From: Chrysogorgia sp. JL179-B06
Lineage: Eukaryota > Cnidaria > Anthozoa > Scleralcyonacea > Chrysogorgiidae
Assembly: GCA_035772405.1 (NCBI GenBank)
Contig: JAYKKM010000339.1
Span: 1,719,501 to 1,783,500, forward strand
Length of the DNA stretch: 64,000 nucleotides
Direction of reading: 5' to 3'
Part shown: piece by piece, positions 33,489 through 45,900 of the stretch
How positions within the stretch are numbered: position 1 is the stretch's first letter
Layout of the letters: each line of letters starts with the position of its first letter
The notes under the pieces: model-generated
The model's database searches: none
Told to the model about the DNA's origin: nothing
What the model saw: the letters and a program-made list of their open reading frames with translations, nothing else
Made by a program: the position numbers and the translations under genes

Positions 33489-34390
33489 GTGATCTATGAG
33501 TGGTGTACTATGAATGGTCTTATATGCAATCCGAGTAAAACCGAGATTGTCCATCTATCATCACGTTTTATGCATTGTGCACCAATGCCAGAAATATGTG
33601 TCAATGATGTGATAATCCAACCGGCTCCGGTTGCACGTGATCTCGGTGTTGCTGTTGATAGACATCTAAAATTAAATACTCATGTAAATAACATCTGTAA
33701 ATCGGCCACTTTTGCTATCAGAAATATCGGCAAGATCACGACATATTTGAGTAAAAAGGACTGAGAAGTTGGTGCATGCATTCATAACATCAAAACTTGA
33801 CAGCTGTAATAGCATCCTATATGGCTTACCAGAAGCTGAATTGAGCAAGTTACAGCGAATTCAAAATACAGCTGAAGACTTGTAACAGGGGTTAAAAAAT
33901 CGGAGCATATCTCCCCTGTGCTTCGTAATCTTCACTGGTTGCCGGTAAGATCAAGGATTGTATTTAAAATACTAATAATTACTTTCAAGGCTTTGCATGG
34001 CCAGACGCCTGTTTATATTAATGATTTGCTAAATAAATATAAACCTACTCGTGCTTTGAGATCATGAGACCGTAATCTGCTAATTGAGCCAAAATCCAAA
34101 ACGGTGACTCATGGAGACAGAGTGTTCTCGGTTTCGGCACCAAAACTGTGGAATTCATTACCACAGGAAATTAGAAGCATTGATACGTTGGAAAATTTTA
34201 AGAAATTTTAAATTTTCTTTTTTTAAATTTTTTTTGTTTGTTTCTAGTGGTAATATATGTAGTAGGCTTTATCTTATAATGATTAATGAAACTGTAATAA
34301 GTTTTATCAGTATATTTAAGAATATATTGTTGTAAGAGCATTGAGACTATTGTATAATGCTCCTAATACATCTATTATTATTATTATTAT
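33489..34390 (+). mobile_element. Non-LTR (CR1/L2-like) RT fragment with 3' tail
   Basis: Encodes NPSKTEIVHLSSRF, RDLGVAVDRHLKLNTHVNNI and, after frame breaks, LPQEIRSIDTLENF. It ends in TTATTATTATT near 34375. The same 3' end is at 62960-63360. Confidence 0.8.
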
Positions 34391-34459
34391 TTAATCTAAA
34401 TTAAACGTTTAGGGATTTGATGGAATGGTCAGGTGGATGAGTAGAATCAGTGAAGGAGG

Positions 34460-35145
34460 TCACAGTACTATTAGGGAGTTGGGGGAGTAAATGTGTATTG
34501 AGAGGATAGGTGAGGTACTGAGGTGAGCAATATTGAGGTGGTTCGGGCAGGTGGAAAGGGAGAACAATGACAGTGAAAAGATGTATGAAGATAGAGGAGC
34601 TGACCAAAGATGACATGGAAGAAGACTAGATAAGGACATGTAGATACTGGGGTTAAGAGGATAGACTATGATAGACAGGAGACGATGGAAGCAGAACACA
34701 TGAAATGGGCAAAAACTGCAGTGTAAGAGCTCTGGCCTCCAGTGTACATCATCAACATCCTGTTTGTCCCCTTGGGGGGGATCAGCAACTTTACTCAGAT
34801 CCACTACTTTACCATCATCTCGAACACTGTCAATCCATCCATTGCTTTCTCGGTCACCCTCTCTTCCTTGTTCCCATCTCCTGCGCTCCACTGACCATCT
34901 AACAAACTCGTCCTCTTCTTTTCTCTTCACGTGTCCGTACCACCTCAGTCTACTTTCTCTTATCTTCTCTCTCAGTTCCGTCACCTTCACTTCCTGCCTT
35001 ATGTCTTCATTTCTCATTCTCTCCCGTCTTGTCACTCCTCTAATCGCTCGCAGACATCTCATATCCGCTACTTCCAGCTTCTTCCCATGTTCTTCCTTCG
35101 CTGCCCAAGTCTCTGCACCATATAAAACCACCAGTCTAACCATTG
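34460..35145 (-). mobile_element. Non-LTR retrotransposon C-terminal fragment
   Basis: Encodes LYGAETWAAKEEHGKKLEV, MRCLRAIRGVTRRERMRNED and RLRWYGHVKRKEEDE, the classic C-terminal end of this ORF2 class. It begins 30 bp beyond the last coding base assigned to PLEKHF, so it probably lies in or near that gene's 3' UTR. Confidence 0.85.
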
Positions 35146-35174
35146 TCTTGTACAGCCTCTATGAAAATTAAAAT

Positions 35175-38100
35175 CTATAATAATATAACACAGATACCTA
35201 CCTTTGTTTGCACTTCTTCTGTTGGGTGTTCTGGTTCTTGATCATCATCGCTTTCCTCTCCTGAAGAGCCGCTGTCCATAGGCTGTGGTTTTTCTTCAGC
35301 TTTTTCTGAAGGCGGAGGAGGTCTGGATGGCCTTTTCGCTGCATAACATAGAACAAGAATTAAAGGAATGCAGGATGTAGAATGGGCGAATAAAAAAATT
35401 GCTAATACTCAGGAAAACTGCTGAGTCCCAAACTGGAAGCAAGCTTGCAATGCCAGATAGAACCATATGATTGCTGGTGAAATACTTTAAGCATTGGAGA
35501 CTTAGATGGTTAGTGAAGATTACAATGATGTACTGTACTGGTTCGATTGATATACCAGTGCAGGCTTAAAATATCTTTTGCAGAGCCGTCTGACAAAATG
35601 TCTGATGACTTTGAGTCGGACAAAATATCTGATGTCTGATGACTTTTGAGTTCAGTTTGGCTCGGAAATTTAAATCTTTGCCAAACTTGGTTTTAGTCTT
35701 ATTCAACGTGGACGGATCCATTTGATTGTGATGTAGCAGCCTGGACACTTCATCAGTGTTCACTTTATCAGAGGTTTTTGCTAATTTCTTTGCACGCTGT
35801 TCTATTTCTACTCCATTGGCTTTCAGATAATAACTATAAGCCATGGTGTGAGGATGAAACTCTGTAATTCGTCCGACAAAGTTACAGTTCGGTTGGACAC
35901 CAATACACTATGGGTCAGTCAAACTACTGACCTCAATTTCACTTGGGTTGGACAGAATGTCTGGCGGTTTCCTCCCTACGTCGGACAAATACGAAAGGGT
36001 CGGACAATGTCTGTGACCGACCGATATTTTAAGACCTGCCAGTATGCCTATGAAACTTATTATCAAGCTGTAATTTTTACCTGATTCTGAACGAGGCTTG
36101 GCGATATCACGACTCTTTTCTTCATTCGTGATTTGACTGTAACATTTGTCACAGATACGCAGTGGTTTGGAAGATTGCTGTGGTAATAAGAACCTCTTGG
36201 TCGAGCAAGCACCACATATAACTCCACCACATTTGCGACAGTGATGCTAAAACAAAACCAAGAACTTGATGGTTAGAGGTTGAACGTGATTTAGAATGTG
36301 CTCGAGCAATGAACAAAGTGAATGTTTTCTTACCCTCCTGTTAAGTGTTGTAAATTTTGTTTTTCTGCACAGCATACACGTGGAAGCCTCATTGTCAGGA
36401 ATCCACACTGCAGCGTGCTCTTTCAATGGTTGCTTGCCAGCTAAAAAGAAATGACACAGATATTCCAAATCAGCACAGCATCACTCCGTAGTACACAATA
36501 TACAGTATTACCATAAACTGCTAAGACTTACTTTTTGACAAAAGATCAGTTATACATTTGTTTATATGAGCCATCCATTCCGCCTTTTCTGTTGCCGTGG
36601 CAGCATAGACAGCGAATGATTTCTTTGGGCTAATAATCTGCCAGCCATTCTTGAGAACTTTAAGGGAAATCGTAAAAATGATAGGCATTTTGGAGGGATA
36701 AATGCTTAAGAACAGCTTAAAAATGAACTATGTACAGGACATTTAAAGTGCCTATCTCATGTCTGGGGATTTTAAATATTTGTGATATTTGGGTCTTCCT
36801 GAGAAAAATCATAATAATATATCTTGTCAGCCGAAAATTTCATCTTCATAAACTTTTTTGCTGTCAAAGTTATTGGATGTGATTTCACAAGAGGCATTTT
36901 TGTGGCAAGTAACAAAAGAAAACTGGTTTGGAATGCCTTTTGTGACATCATATCTGGTAACTTTGACAGCGAAAAACTCCATGAAGATGAAATGTTCGGC
37001 TGACAAGATATATTATGATTTAGCTAAGGAAGACCCAAATATTACGGTTATGTAAAATCCCCAAACGTGAGATAGGCACTAAGTTTTTTAGCATATAGTA
37101 TTATGTACTACAGTACCTCCATCGTCCTCAATAGCTAACAACTGAACTCCCTCTAATGGCAATACATGTTGTTTGTTATACTAAAATAAACAAGTATTTA
37201 ATGATCATTTTCAAATACGAATTGAAACCTAATAATTTAACTGTGGATAATTACAGAAAATGTTAATTACCTTTTTCTTATTAATCATAATATTGCCATA
37301 AACCAGAATATCATTAAAAAGGTAAAACTAGAAAGATGAAAAAGTCATTTTTTACAATATATTAATCCTTGAATATTTGCATGATAACAATAGTTATAGT
37401 GAGGTTTGACTTCTAGGTACACTGTATTTATTATTTATTGCTAAGCTTTCGACCTGTAATGATTCAGATCTTTTGCAGAGCAAAGGATGTTGGCATTTGC
37501 TTTGAAAAAGATCTGAGTCAACAGATTGAAAGCTCAGCAATAAATAATAAATGTGGTGTTACTGTACAGTTTAACAATTAATAAATGTTTGTAGTATTCA
37601 TACAATTTTGAAAGGTCTATCACAATACTTACTTGTCTAGGCTTTGGTTTTTTACGACACAACTTTGTTAAAACACCTTCGCCAACTAAAACACGGCCAG
37701 ATATAGCCAAAGGCTAAAAAATTGAATTAGAAAAGCTCAAAACATGCAATGAGAAAAACATATATTATTTTAGTTTTAAAGAAGCATACATTCTAAATTT
37801 TAGGAATACAGTAAAGTCTTTCTAACTTAGTTTTTATGATTTTTAAATACATACATAAATACATTACATGTGTTAACATGTCCATGTCTTAGGGAGCTTT
37901 CCATTTACACGGTCAGACTGGTTAGTCCGGCCAGAATGGACATCCTCTTGATTAGGCCCAAATTTTCCGGGCAGACCAGCCGCACTCTTCAAACGTTTCC
38001 TGTTCCATTTAGCAAAATATTGCCGGACAGACCGGTCTGACCGTGTAATTGGAAAGCCCCAATAGGGATACTGTAATATGCTGTCATAGTGAATGTGAGA

Positions 38101-41100
38101 GAGCTTGGAGAAGACAACAATACCGGTACATGGACAATCATCAAGCTCATATCCTTATTTGACTTAGCAGACAAAGCTGGAAGCTGCTGCAGCAATCAGC
38201 CACAAGCAAACCTTTATTTAACTACAGATAGTACAGCTTTATCAGTTAGACCTGATACTGTTACCAATTTCAGCTCAACTATAGAAAACTAAATACAAAA
38301 CATAGTCAATCGAGATATGGCCTGGAAACTCAGCAAACTTCAAAGCGACTATAATGAGCTACGTTTTGATGTTGAACCGTACCTTACACCGTGCACATCC
38401 TTTGTTTTAGGTTTATTAATATTTAAACAACACGGTAGAGCAATTAAACCCAAACGATTCTATTGGATGATTGCTTCATTATACTAAAATACAATAGGTT
38501 CAGTGACCGTGCACCATGCACAAAATTGCATAAAGACGAACAAAAAGATAGAACAAAGACTAATTAGCTGAGTTTCCAGACCATATCTCGATTGACTATG
38601 TACAAAATTACTAACTGCATATCTACCATTTATAACATAACAAACTAACAAGGCCCCTAATGCCATTTTTATAAAGGGTGGGTGGTTAAGCAAGCGGAAG
38701 CAACAAAATTAAATGTGCTCTACATAACCCACATCAGCCCTAAATCCAAAACATTTTCTGCTTCTTTCGTCCTCAGCCAGCAGAAAATAACACTTCGTGA
38801 GTGAAGCCAGGACCTTCACTCAAAACATTAGACCTTTGATACACCCTATTCAGCAGTATACCCAAAGTATTCAGTGAATTACCTGTCCAGATGCTCCAAA
38901 ACACTTCTCTACATTAGTTATTCTTCTTGTATTTGCTTCACTATTCACTACAAACCAAAAGAATGAAAGTGAATTACACATCGATCTAGATTACACTGTC
39001 CAATATTGTTTTATAAGAGGTGATATTATGAAGTCTTAAAGTGCGTATAACGTCTGTGGGGATTTAACATATTTGTGATCTATGGATTCTCCTGAGATAA
39101 ATTGTAATATATCTTGTCAGCTGAAAATTTGATCTTCATAGACTTTTTTGCTGTTAAAGTTGATGGAAATGACGTCAAATCGGGCATCTGTAAAGAGGTT
39201 TTCATGTAGACAGATTCCCGATTTGACGTCATTTCGGTCAACTTTAACAGCAAAAAAGTCTATGAAGATGACATTTTCAGCTGACAAGATATATTACAAT
39301 TTATCTCAGGAGAATCCACAGATTACAAATATGTTAAATCCCCACAGACGTTATATGCACTTTAACTCCCACCTCTTTTGTGACTTGTAAAAACCACATT
39401 AATAATTCATGAAGAAAATTCAAAAGAAATTAATATTTAATCAATATTTGTAAATACGGATAAAACATTAATAAAATATCAATGTTTTATCAAAGTTAAC
39501 TTGCTTTGTACCGTTTCTACAACCTCCAAACAAAGCATGCATTACATTTTATTACAAGTTAATTAAAATATTCGCAGCCAATGTTTGTGGGCAGTTACAA
39601 TGGCTCACCTGCGACTCACCATTGTAACTGCCCATAAACATCGGCCACTCATGTTTTAACTACTACGTAAAAGTGTAGTGCTATGTAGGTAGTGTAGAAA
39701 TACAAATCAAATAGACAAATACTATTGTAAATAGTATATTATAAATAAATACTATTGTAAATACCGGTAGTATACATGTATATAGTTTTATATCTTATAA
39801 TATATTATATTTTTACACTTAACAATATTATTATTGTAAACTTTCTCTTTTTACTACAAACACTGTAAATTTTTCTCTTTCATATTGTAAATTATTTTCT
39901 TTACAAGAAACATGTAAAGAATGGAAATAGCACTATTTATCATGGAAATAGCGCTATTTAAATTATTTATTATTATTAAATACTTGGCATATTAATACCG
40001 AAATATTGTGTAGAAGATGAAGAGCCTTTTCTTGAGACAGAGAGTATCACCTCTTATATGGAGTGTAAATACCTTAAAGTGCCTCACGTTTGGGGATTTT
40101 ACATATTCGTAATATTTGGGTCTTCCTTCAGAGCAAAATCATAATATATCTTGTCAGCCAAAAATTTCATCTTCATGGACTTTTTTGCTGTTAAAGTTAT
40201 CGTATGTGATGTCACAAGAGGCATTTTTGTGGCAAGTAACAAAAGAAAACTGGTTTGGAATGCCTCTTGTGACATCACATCCTGAACTTTAACAGCAAAA
40301 AACTCCATGAAAATGAAATTTTCTGCTGACAATATATATTATGATTTTGCTCAGGAAGACCCAAATATTACGGATATGTAAAATCCCCAAACGAAGGTCT
40401 GAAGTCCAAAGTAATATTCATCATATTATACATCAACATTGGCTTCACAATAACACTGAGATTACAATTTTTCTTTTTTCATTCTTTTTGGGTTTTCATC
40501 ACAAAATTTAGGCTTTGAATCTTTATTGTCAAAACATCTTTTCTTTCAAAATTGTAGCAGGTTTCCATGGAGGTCTGTTGGTTTAGCATTGTGTTATGGA
40601 TTGTTTACACTTCAAACATAATTATTATGATCGAGAGGAAATCGGACTTTCTTTGCCAAAAAGAAGAGTTCTACTTCAACACAATGAAGCAGAATTTCTT
40701 CTTGATCAGATCATTTTATTTGACAGATATTATGACAGACGTTATGTTTGATCAAAATTTGGTTTTCTGAAATGTGCCAAATTTTGGTCAGGCATTGTCC
40801 AATAATTTGCAGCCCTGATACCCATGCAATGCAATCTTTCTAAAAATATCCAAGCAGTTGTACAGTATGTCATGCAGTGAAGCACTGTCAGTAATTAATG
40901 AATTAGTGTGGAAGCTAACAATGATGGAAATCACCCAAAAGAGATTAAAATACATATCTCATTTCCTTTTACTTGATTCATTGTAACTCTAAACTTTCAT
41001 ATATGGATTGGAACATATGGATACAAAGCAACTAACATTAACATGTTGTGAGGATTTAGAATAAAGGAAAATTTCAGGTGTTGGAATATATACATTTTAA

Positions 41101-42525
41101 GACCAAACTGGGACCAGTTGCAAAAATTCAAGGCTTTCTGGCAAGAATTGAACCCGCGACCCTGCAATGCTAGTGCAATGCTCTGACCACTGAGTTACGG
41201 AGGCCGTTGCCAAAAGCCTAGTCACGATGGTGGTAATGTTGGCAACGGCCTCCGTAGCTCAGTGGTCAGAGCACTGCACTAGCATCACGGGTTCAATTCC
41301 AGCCGGGAGGCCTTGAAGTTGCATTTTTCGTCCTGGTTTGGTCTTAAAATGTATATATTCCAACACTTGAAATTTTCCTTACCCTAAATCCTTACAACAT
41401 GCAGTTTAATCAAGTGAAATGCCAAATACTACGGTTCAATTCCAGCCAGGAGGCCTTGAAGTTGCATTTTTCGTCCTGGTTTGGTCTTAAAATGTATATA
41501 TTCCAACATTCAAAATTTTCCTTTACCCTAAATCCTTACAACATGCAGTTTAATCAAGTGAAATGCCAAATACTACATGTAATTAACTAACATTAACATA
41601 ATTGATAATAGTTAGGCCAGTGGCAAGATATTAATTGTCTCATTTAAAGCTTGTTTTAGTCAAGTCAAACAACAATCATTATTAAACATGCATTTCACAC
41701 GACAACCTAACCATTTGCCAAGCTTCTGCCATATTTATAATGACAATTGATTTGAATCATTCCCAACTCTCAAAAGTACTTGATAAGAATCATGACAAAC
41801 GACAACCACTTCAAAATGTCCAACGCAAATCTATTGGTATTATGCAACTACGCGAGTAAGAATAATAGATCTCATATAATAGTCGTTTACAACTTTGATA
41901 TAACTACGCAGACGTTCTAAATTTTGTTAGTGAAATGCTATAAAATTGACAAGAAACGCACGTCAATCGAACATCCTGTCAATCGTATCATAAGTCATAA
42001 GACATAAACCCGCTTATCAAATGACAGTTGTAAAATATATATGTATTAGCAAAAGCGCACAAGATCGGCAAGGCAAGCGAAGAAGAACCTCTGGCAAGGC
42101 GAGTTAATTATATGAACGTTCTTCGGCATTTGTAACATTTGAAGAACTTTTATTGTTGCAAAATATTGGAACCTTGGGAATATTTATCTACAAACGAAAT
42201 TATTCCCATCGGAGATCAATTATAATTCCCAATATAATCTTTGAGTAAATGGTTTGAACTTAGGAGTATCATTAGATGTGTGAAGTTGATCGGGAGGTTG
42301 TTCCGTTGTTGTGGTCTCGACTCTGAAGATGACCGCCGCTGAGGCCGTCGAAACGTCAGTTACCAACAATAGTCTTTACAACAACCTGGACGATCAACTT
42401 CATTATTACACATCTAATGATCTTTGACATTGCGTCTTAATACACTTACAGATAATATCACCACAAAATGGTGCTAAAATTAACCAAGATGTTTAAATGT
42501 ATTACTAACCTAGTCTATCCACCAT
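35175..42525 (-). CDS. PLEKHF: Phafin (PH and FYVE domain protein, PLEKHF family), 9 exons
   Basis: Exons (minus order): 42525-42510, 38947-38883, 37713-37633, 37327-37271, 37180-37117, 36657-36532, 36440-36334, 36246-36081, 35338-35202 or on to 35175. All junctions are GT-AG with compatible phases. The first exon encodes only MVDRL. Residues about 28-135 form the PH domain (GRVLVGEGVLTKLCRKKPK, SFAVYAATATEKAEW). Residues about 145-215 form a FYVE zinc finger with WIPD (149-152), RRHHCRKCG spanning the exon 7/8 junction, and RIC (202-204), the three PI3P-binding signatures. The tail is Pro- then acid-rich (GEESDDDQEPE), as in PLEKHF2. The family binds PI3P on early endosomes and acts in endosome fusion and autophagy. 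After residue 273 the frame either reads on eight codons to TAG at 35175 or splices at GTAGGT; I saw no further exon, and retroelement sequence follows. PLEKHF1 and PLEKHF2 cannot be told apart here. It is divergent from DCAF7. Confidence 0.95.
36747..37080. mobile_element. TTAA-type MITE in PLEKHF intron 5
   Basis: Left TTAA (36743-36746) then AGTGCCTATCTCATGTCTGG; right end AGATAGGCACT with a degraded TTAA. Related to 39040-39361 and 40078-40395. Confidence 0.8.
39040..39361. mobile_element. TTAA-flanked MITE in PLEKHF intron 1
   Basis: TTAA on both sides (39036-39039, 39362-39365), ends AGTGCGTATAACGTCTGTGG and near complement, with TGACGTCA in both inner arms (39169, 39223). Confidence 0.88.
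40078..40395. mobile_element. TTAA-type MITE, right end lost
   Basis: Left TTAA (40074-40077) then AGTGCCTCACGTTTGGGGAT. The right arm ends at CCCCAAACG without a terminus. Confidence 0.75.
41041..41545. mobile_element. tRNA-Ala-like SINE: inverted pair plus tandem tail
   Basis: A minus-strand copy (41213-41041), a plus-strand copy (41238-41403) and a headless tandem copy (about 41430-41545). The plus copy has a good A box TAGCTCAGTGG (41255) and B box GGTTCAATTCC (41290). In the minus copy the anticodon stem TGCA/TGCA encloses CTAGCAT, which would read AGC (Ala). Lies in PLEKHF intron 1. Confidence 0.85.
42271..42422. mobile_element. Small TIR element next to PLEKHF exon 1
   Basis: Ends TCATTAGATGTGTGAAGTTG and near complement, with a centre containing TGAAGATGACC and GTCGAAACGT, resembling Penelope-type tails. 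About 90 bp from the exon 1 donor. Confidence 0.6.
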
Positions 42526-42992
42526 CTTTTAGCGAAATCGTCCGCAAAACGCCGCCGTGGTTAACGACTTTTGACTCTGCTTTTTTGGCGTGTGCCGGAT
42601 CGCGAACAGCTTTGTGGCTTTGGGAATTAAATAACGAAGCACCCCCGGGAATAGCCGTCACAATGCGGAAATGACGAAGTCCAGAAAGAATGGTGAAATT
42701 CTGCCTCATACGAAACGTTGGTGTTGATAGATATTGAGAAGAACAATAGCACAGTAAATAACAAAAGATTCCTTTGGATTTCGCGAAAAGGAAATGAAAT
42801 TAAGTTAATTAACATTTTTCCCAGACAAGCCGCGCGTCACTTCCGAACAATGGTTCGCATCTTCGGAACATTCTCGGAATGTGTCGGATATTCTATTAAA
42901 ATACTAAATTTGGCGTCCATTTGATAATTTAGCTCTAATTTTTGCCCACAAACAAGCTCTTTTTCTCAATTTTGTTTGCTGTTTAGTGTTCT
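42526..42992. promoter_or_regulatory. Bidirectional promoter between PLEKHF and DCAF7
   Basis: The two start codons are head-to-head and 467 bp apart, so this gap must hold both promoters and both 5' UTRs unless unseen upstream exons exist. It is one of the few intergenic stretches here with no recognisable transposon. I see no clear TATA box. ETS-like CTTCCG (near 42840) and a short near-palindrome AACATTCTCGGAATGT (near 42868) are present; assigning factors to them is inference. Confidence 0.6.
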
Positions 42993-45900
42993 ATGAGGAG
43001 AACCATGGCTAGTTTACCTTCTCAAGTGCCTTCAACAGCTAAAAGGAAGGAGATTTATAAGTATGATGCCCCTTGGACATTGTATAATCTCTGTTGGAGT
43101 GTGCGACCTGATAAGAAATTTAGACTTGCTCTTGGGAGTTTTGTGGAAGAATACAACAATAAGGTGAGGTTGGTTTTTAAGGTAGACTTAAAAGGAAACG
43201 TATGCTGTTAAAACAAGTTATGTTTTACTGTTTCCAGTGCTGTTTAAACAGTTACTTTAATTTTGTAACTAGTTACAGTTAATACATTAGGATAAATGTA
43301 ACTACCGGTAGTTATAAACTAGTAAAAGTTACAAGACAAAAAAAGGAACTTGTTACATTTACTTGTTAATTAAGTTGCTTTCGTAAATTTGTAACTAGTT
43401 ACAAAGTTACATTCCTTAGTTTCAGTTAGGCCAAGTAAAAAAATTATGTGGTTCCGGTTACATGTTGAAAAAAATTAGGGTAGGCAGGTCGGGATTTTTT
43501 TTTTGAGAAAAATTTTTGGTCGATTGCCACACAGGCCGTCATCTTGTTCCATTATATTGTTGTGCAAGAATGACGGCCTATGAACTAATTTAGCAAATGC
43601 TGCAAAATGGCGATTGTTACAAAGCCAGCGACGGTGGCAGGGTCACGTAGTGATCTTATTTTACGATTTTACAGGGTTAAACTTATTTTATCATTAAAGT
43701 CTATGTAAAAACTATAAAACCTACCTTTTTTATGGTTAGTAGTCCTTTGGCGCAAAAATATTGCACAAAAATGTCACAAAATTTATAGCCTTGGCCGAGC
43801 TGAGCTAGCGTCGGCCGAGCTGAGCTAGGGTCGGTCGGGTAACCGGAACCACACAATTTTTTTTGTTTGGCCTTACCAGTTGCTGCCACTGGCCAGGGTG
43901 GAGTTAGGATGCTTCTTGGTGTAGCGGCGTACGATTTCTTTCTTGGCATGTTGGCGTAACCATGTTTTGTCTTCAACGGCGGCAGGCGGGCTGATCATAG
44001 TAGTTGTTAAGTACTTGTTAGTAATTAGTATTGACTACTTAGCAGCAAATATCCTTCCTTTTTATCCAGCAAACATACTTCAATTTCTGGTAAATGTTGT
44101 AGCTTGCCAGCTTGGTACTACATGTATAATTATACCCATGCAGTCCTCGGCGTCATATCTGGGCTATTTTATAGTTTAACGAGGTTCTCGGCGTACACAA
44201 ATTTTGTCTTGGCGCAACTTCGGCGTGAGCTATACATGGAATGCACCCTGGGCCACGGGACACTGGCTAATTACATGCCAGACTGCATTCCGAGGGCATA
44301 TCCGGCAGGACGAAGCTGCTCATATTACTACGCCAGTCCAAATTGGCGCAGTTATCTGCCAGCAGAAAATTATGGAAAATTATGGATTTCATGTATATTA
44401 AAAATCAATACAAATTGTGACTTAAAGACTTGAAAAGTAAAGCCATTAAAAGTAAATGAGTGGACATGTTTCAGTTAATAACAGTCCGGTGTTTGTCACC
44501 GTAACTGGCTATGCAACCAGCACTTATATATGGGTGAAGAGGTTGTTGAGCTTGGCGGGAAAACCTCGAGGTTATCTATGCATGTAACAAGTTATTGTTA
44601 CTTTTTATTTCAAAATTTTGTAACTAGTTACAGTTACAGTTACGTTCTCAAAAAAGTAACTGGTTACCGTTACACTTACTCAAAAAAGTAACAATTATGT
44701 GTAACTATTTACTTGTAACAAAGTTACTCACAGCACTGACTGTTTCTCTCATCCATAACTCATTGTGTAAAAAAGTAGAATAGTTGGATATTGCTTCTCT
44801 CATTCATACTTGTAAAAAAGTAGAGTGCTGTGTAGGGGTGAACTACCGACTGTTTAGTAACAAACAGCCCTGCTGAGAGGTGGGGGGGGGGGGGGGGGTA
44901 GCCATGCCAACTGCCCCAGAGCCCATGCCAAATAAGGGGCCTGAAATGATAACCATCATGCAAATTCTTAAAATAAAGAATGAAGCTTCTAGGGCATTTA
45001 GGGCCCTGCGAAAGACCATAACCCCACCTTTCCCTTTGCCTATCTTGACTTTTGGCAGCCCTGGTAACAAAGTACTGACGTTTAGAGCAGAGGCTGCCCT
45101 TGACATCAGACAATAATACTCTAATGAAGGATGCCTTTTGTAACGTCAGTATTCATTGCTAAAAATCTTGGCAGTTCACCACCACATTTTCGCTTTACTA
45201 TCATCCATAACCTTACGGCATAGACTCTCTCATTAAAAATATACCTAATGGTTTCTGTGTTTGGATACTGTGGAACTTGCAAAACTGGAGAAAAGCATAA
45301 AGAAACACAAGGCAAGTGTTTTTTAGCTTTTCGAAAGTCGAGCAACTTCCCAAGTGTTTGATCAATATTGCAATTCTCCCAAAAACCGTCAACTTCCAAT
45401 CAGTCCTTTTTTTGTGTGTACAAGATCGACCTCAAAATTCCCGTGTTTGGATACTCTTATTCAAACACAGGCATTGACCAATCATAGCATGCGCTTGTTG
45501 TGTACATGTTATTTTATAATAAAAAAATACCTAATGGTTTCCATGTTGGGATACTGTGATCCAAACATGCGGGAATTTGCAAGACTAGAGAAAAACGTAT
45601 AAAAAAACATGAGCCGCTAATCAATTCAAGTGTTTTTTAGCTTTTCGCAAGTCGAGCAACTTCCCATTAGTGTTTGGATCACAGTATCCAAACACAGATG
45701 ACAGAAAAATCATTAAGTTAGGTATTCAGGGTGCGAATTAACGCATCGCGATTACTTTTTAAAATTTGCGATGCAAAAAAGTTTAAAAATTAGGAAAATC
45801 ACGATGCAAGTTTTTTTGTTAATTAAACACTCCTTTTCCAACGCAAAGCTTGAGCGAATGTTCGGTGAAGACAGATTCGCGTAATCGACTTGGTAGCTAT

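Noticed and set aside
45121..45399. 92-residue minus-strand frame in DCAF7 intron 1
   Set aside because: Parts recur at 45520-45700 as a repeat; no family signature.
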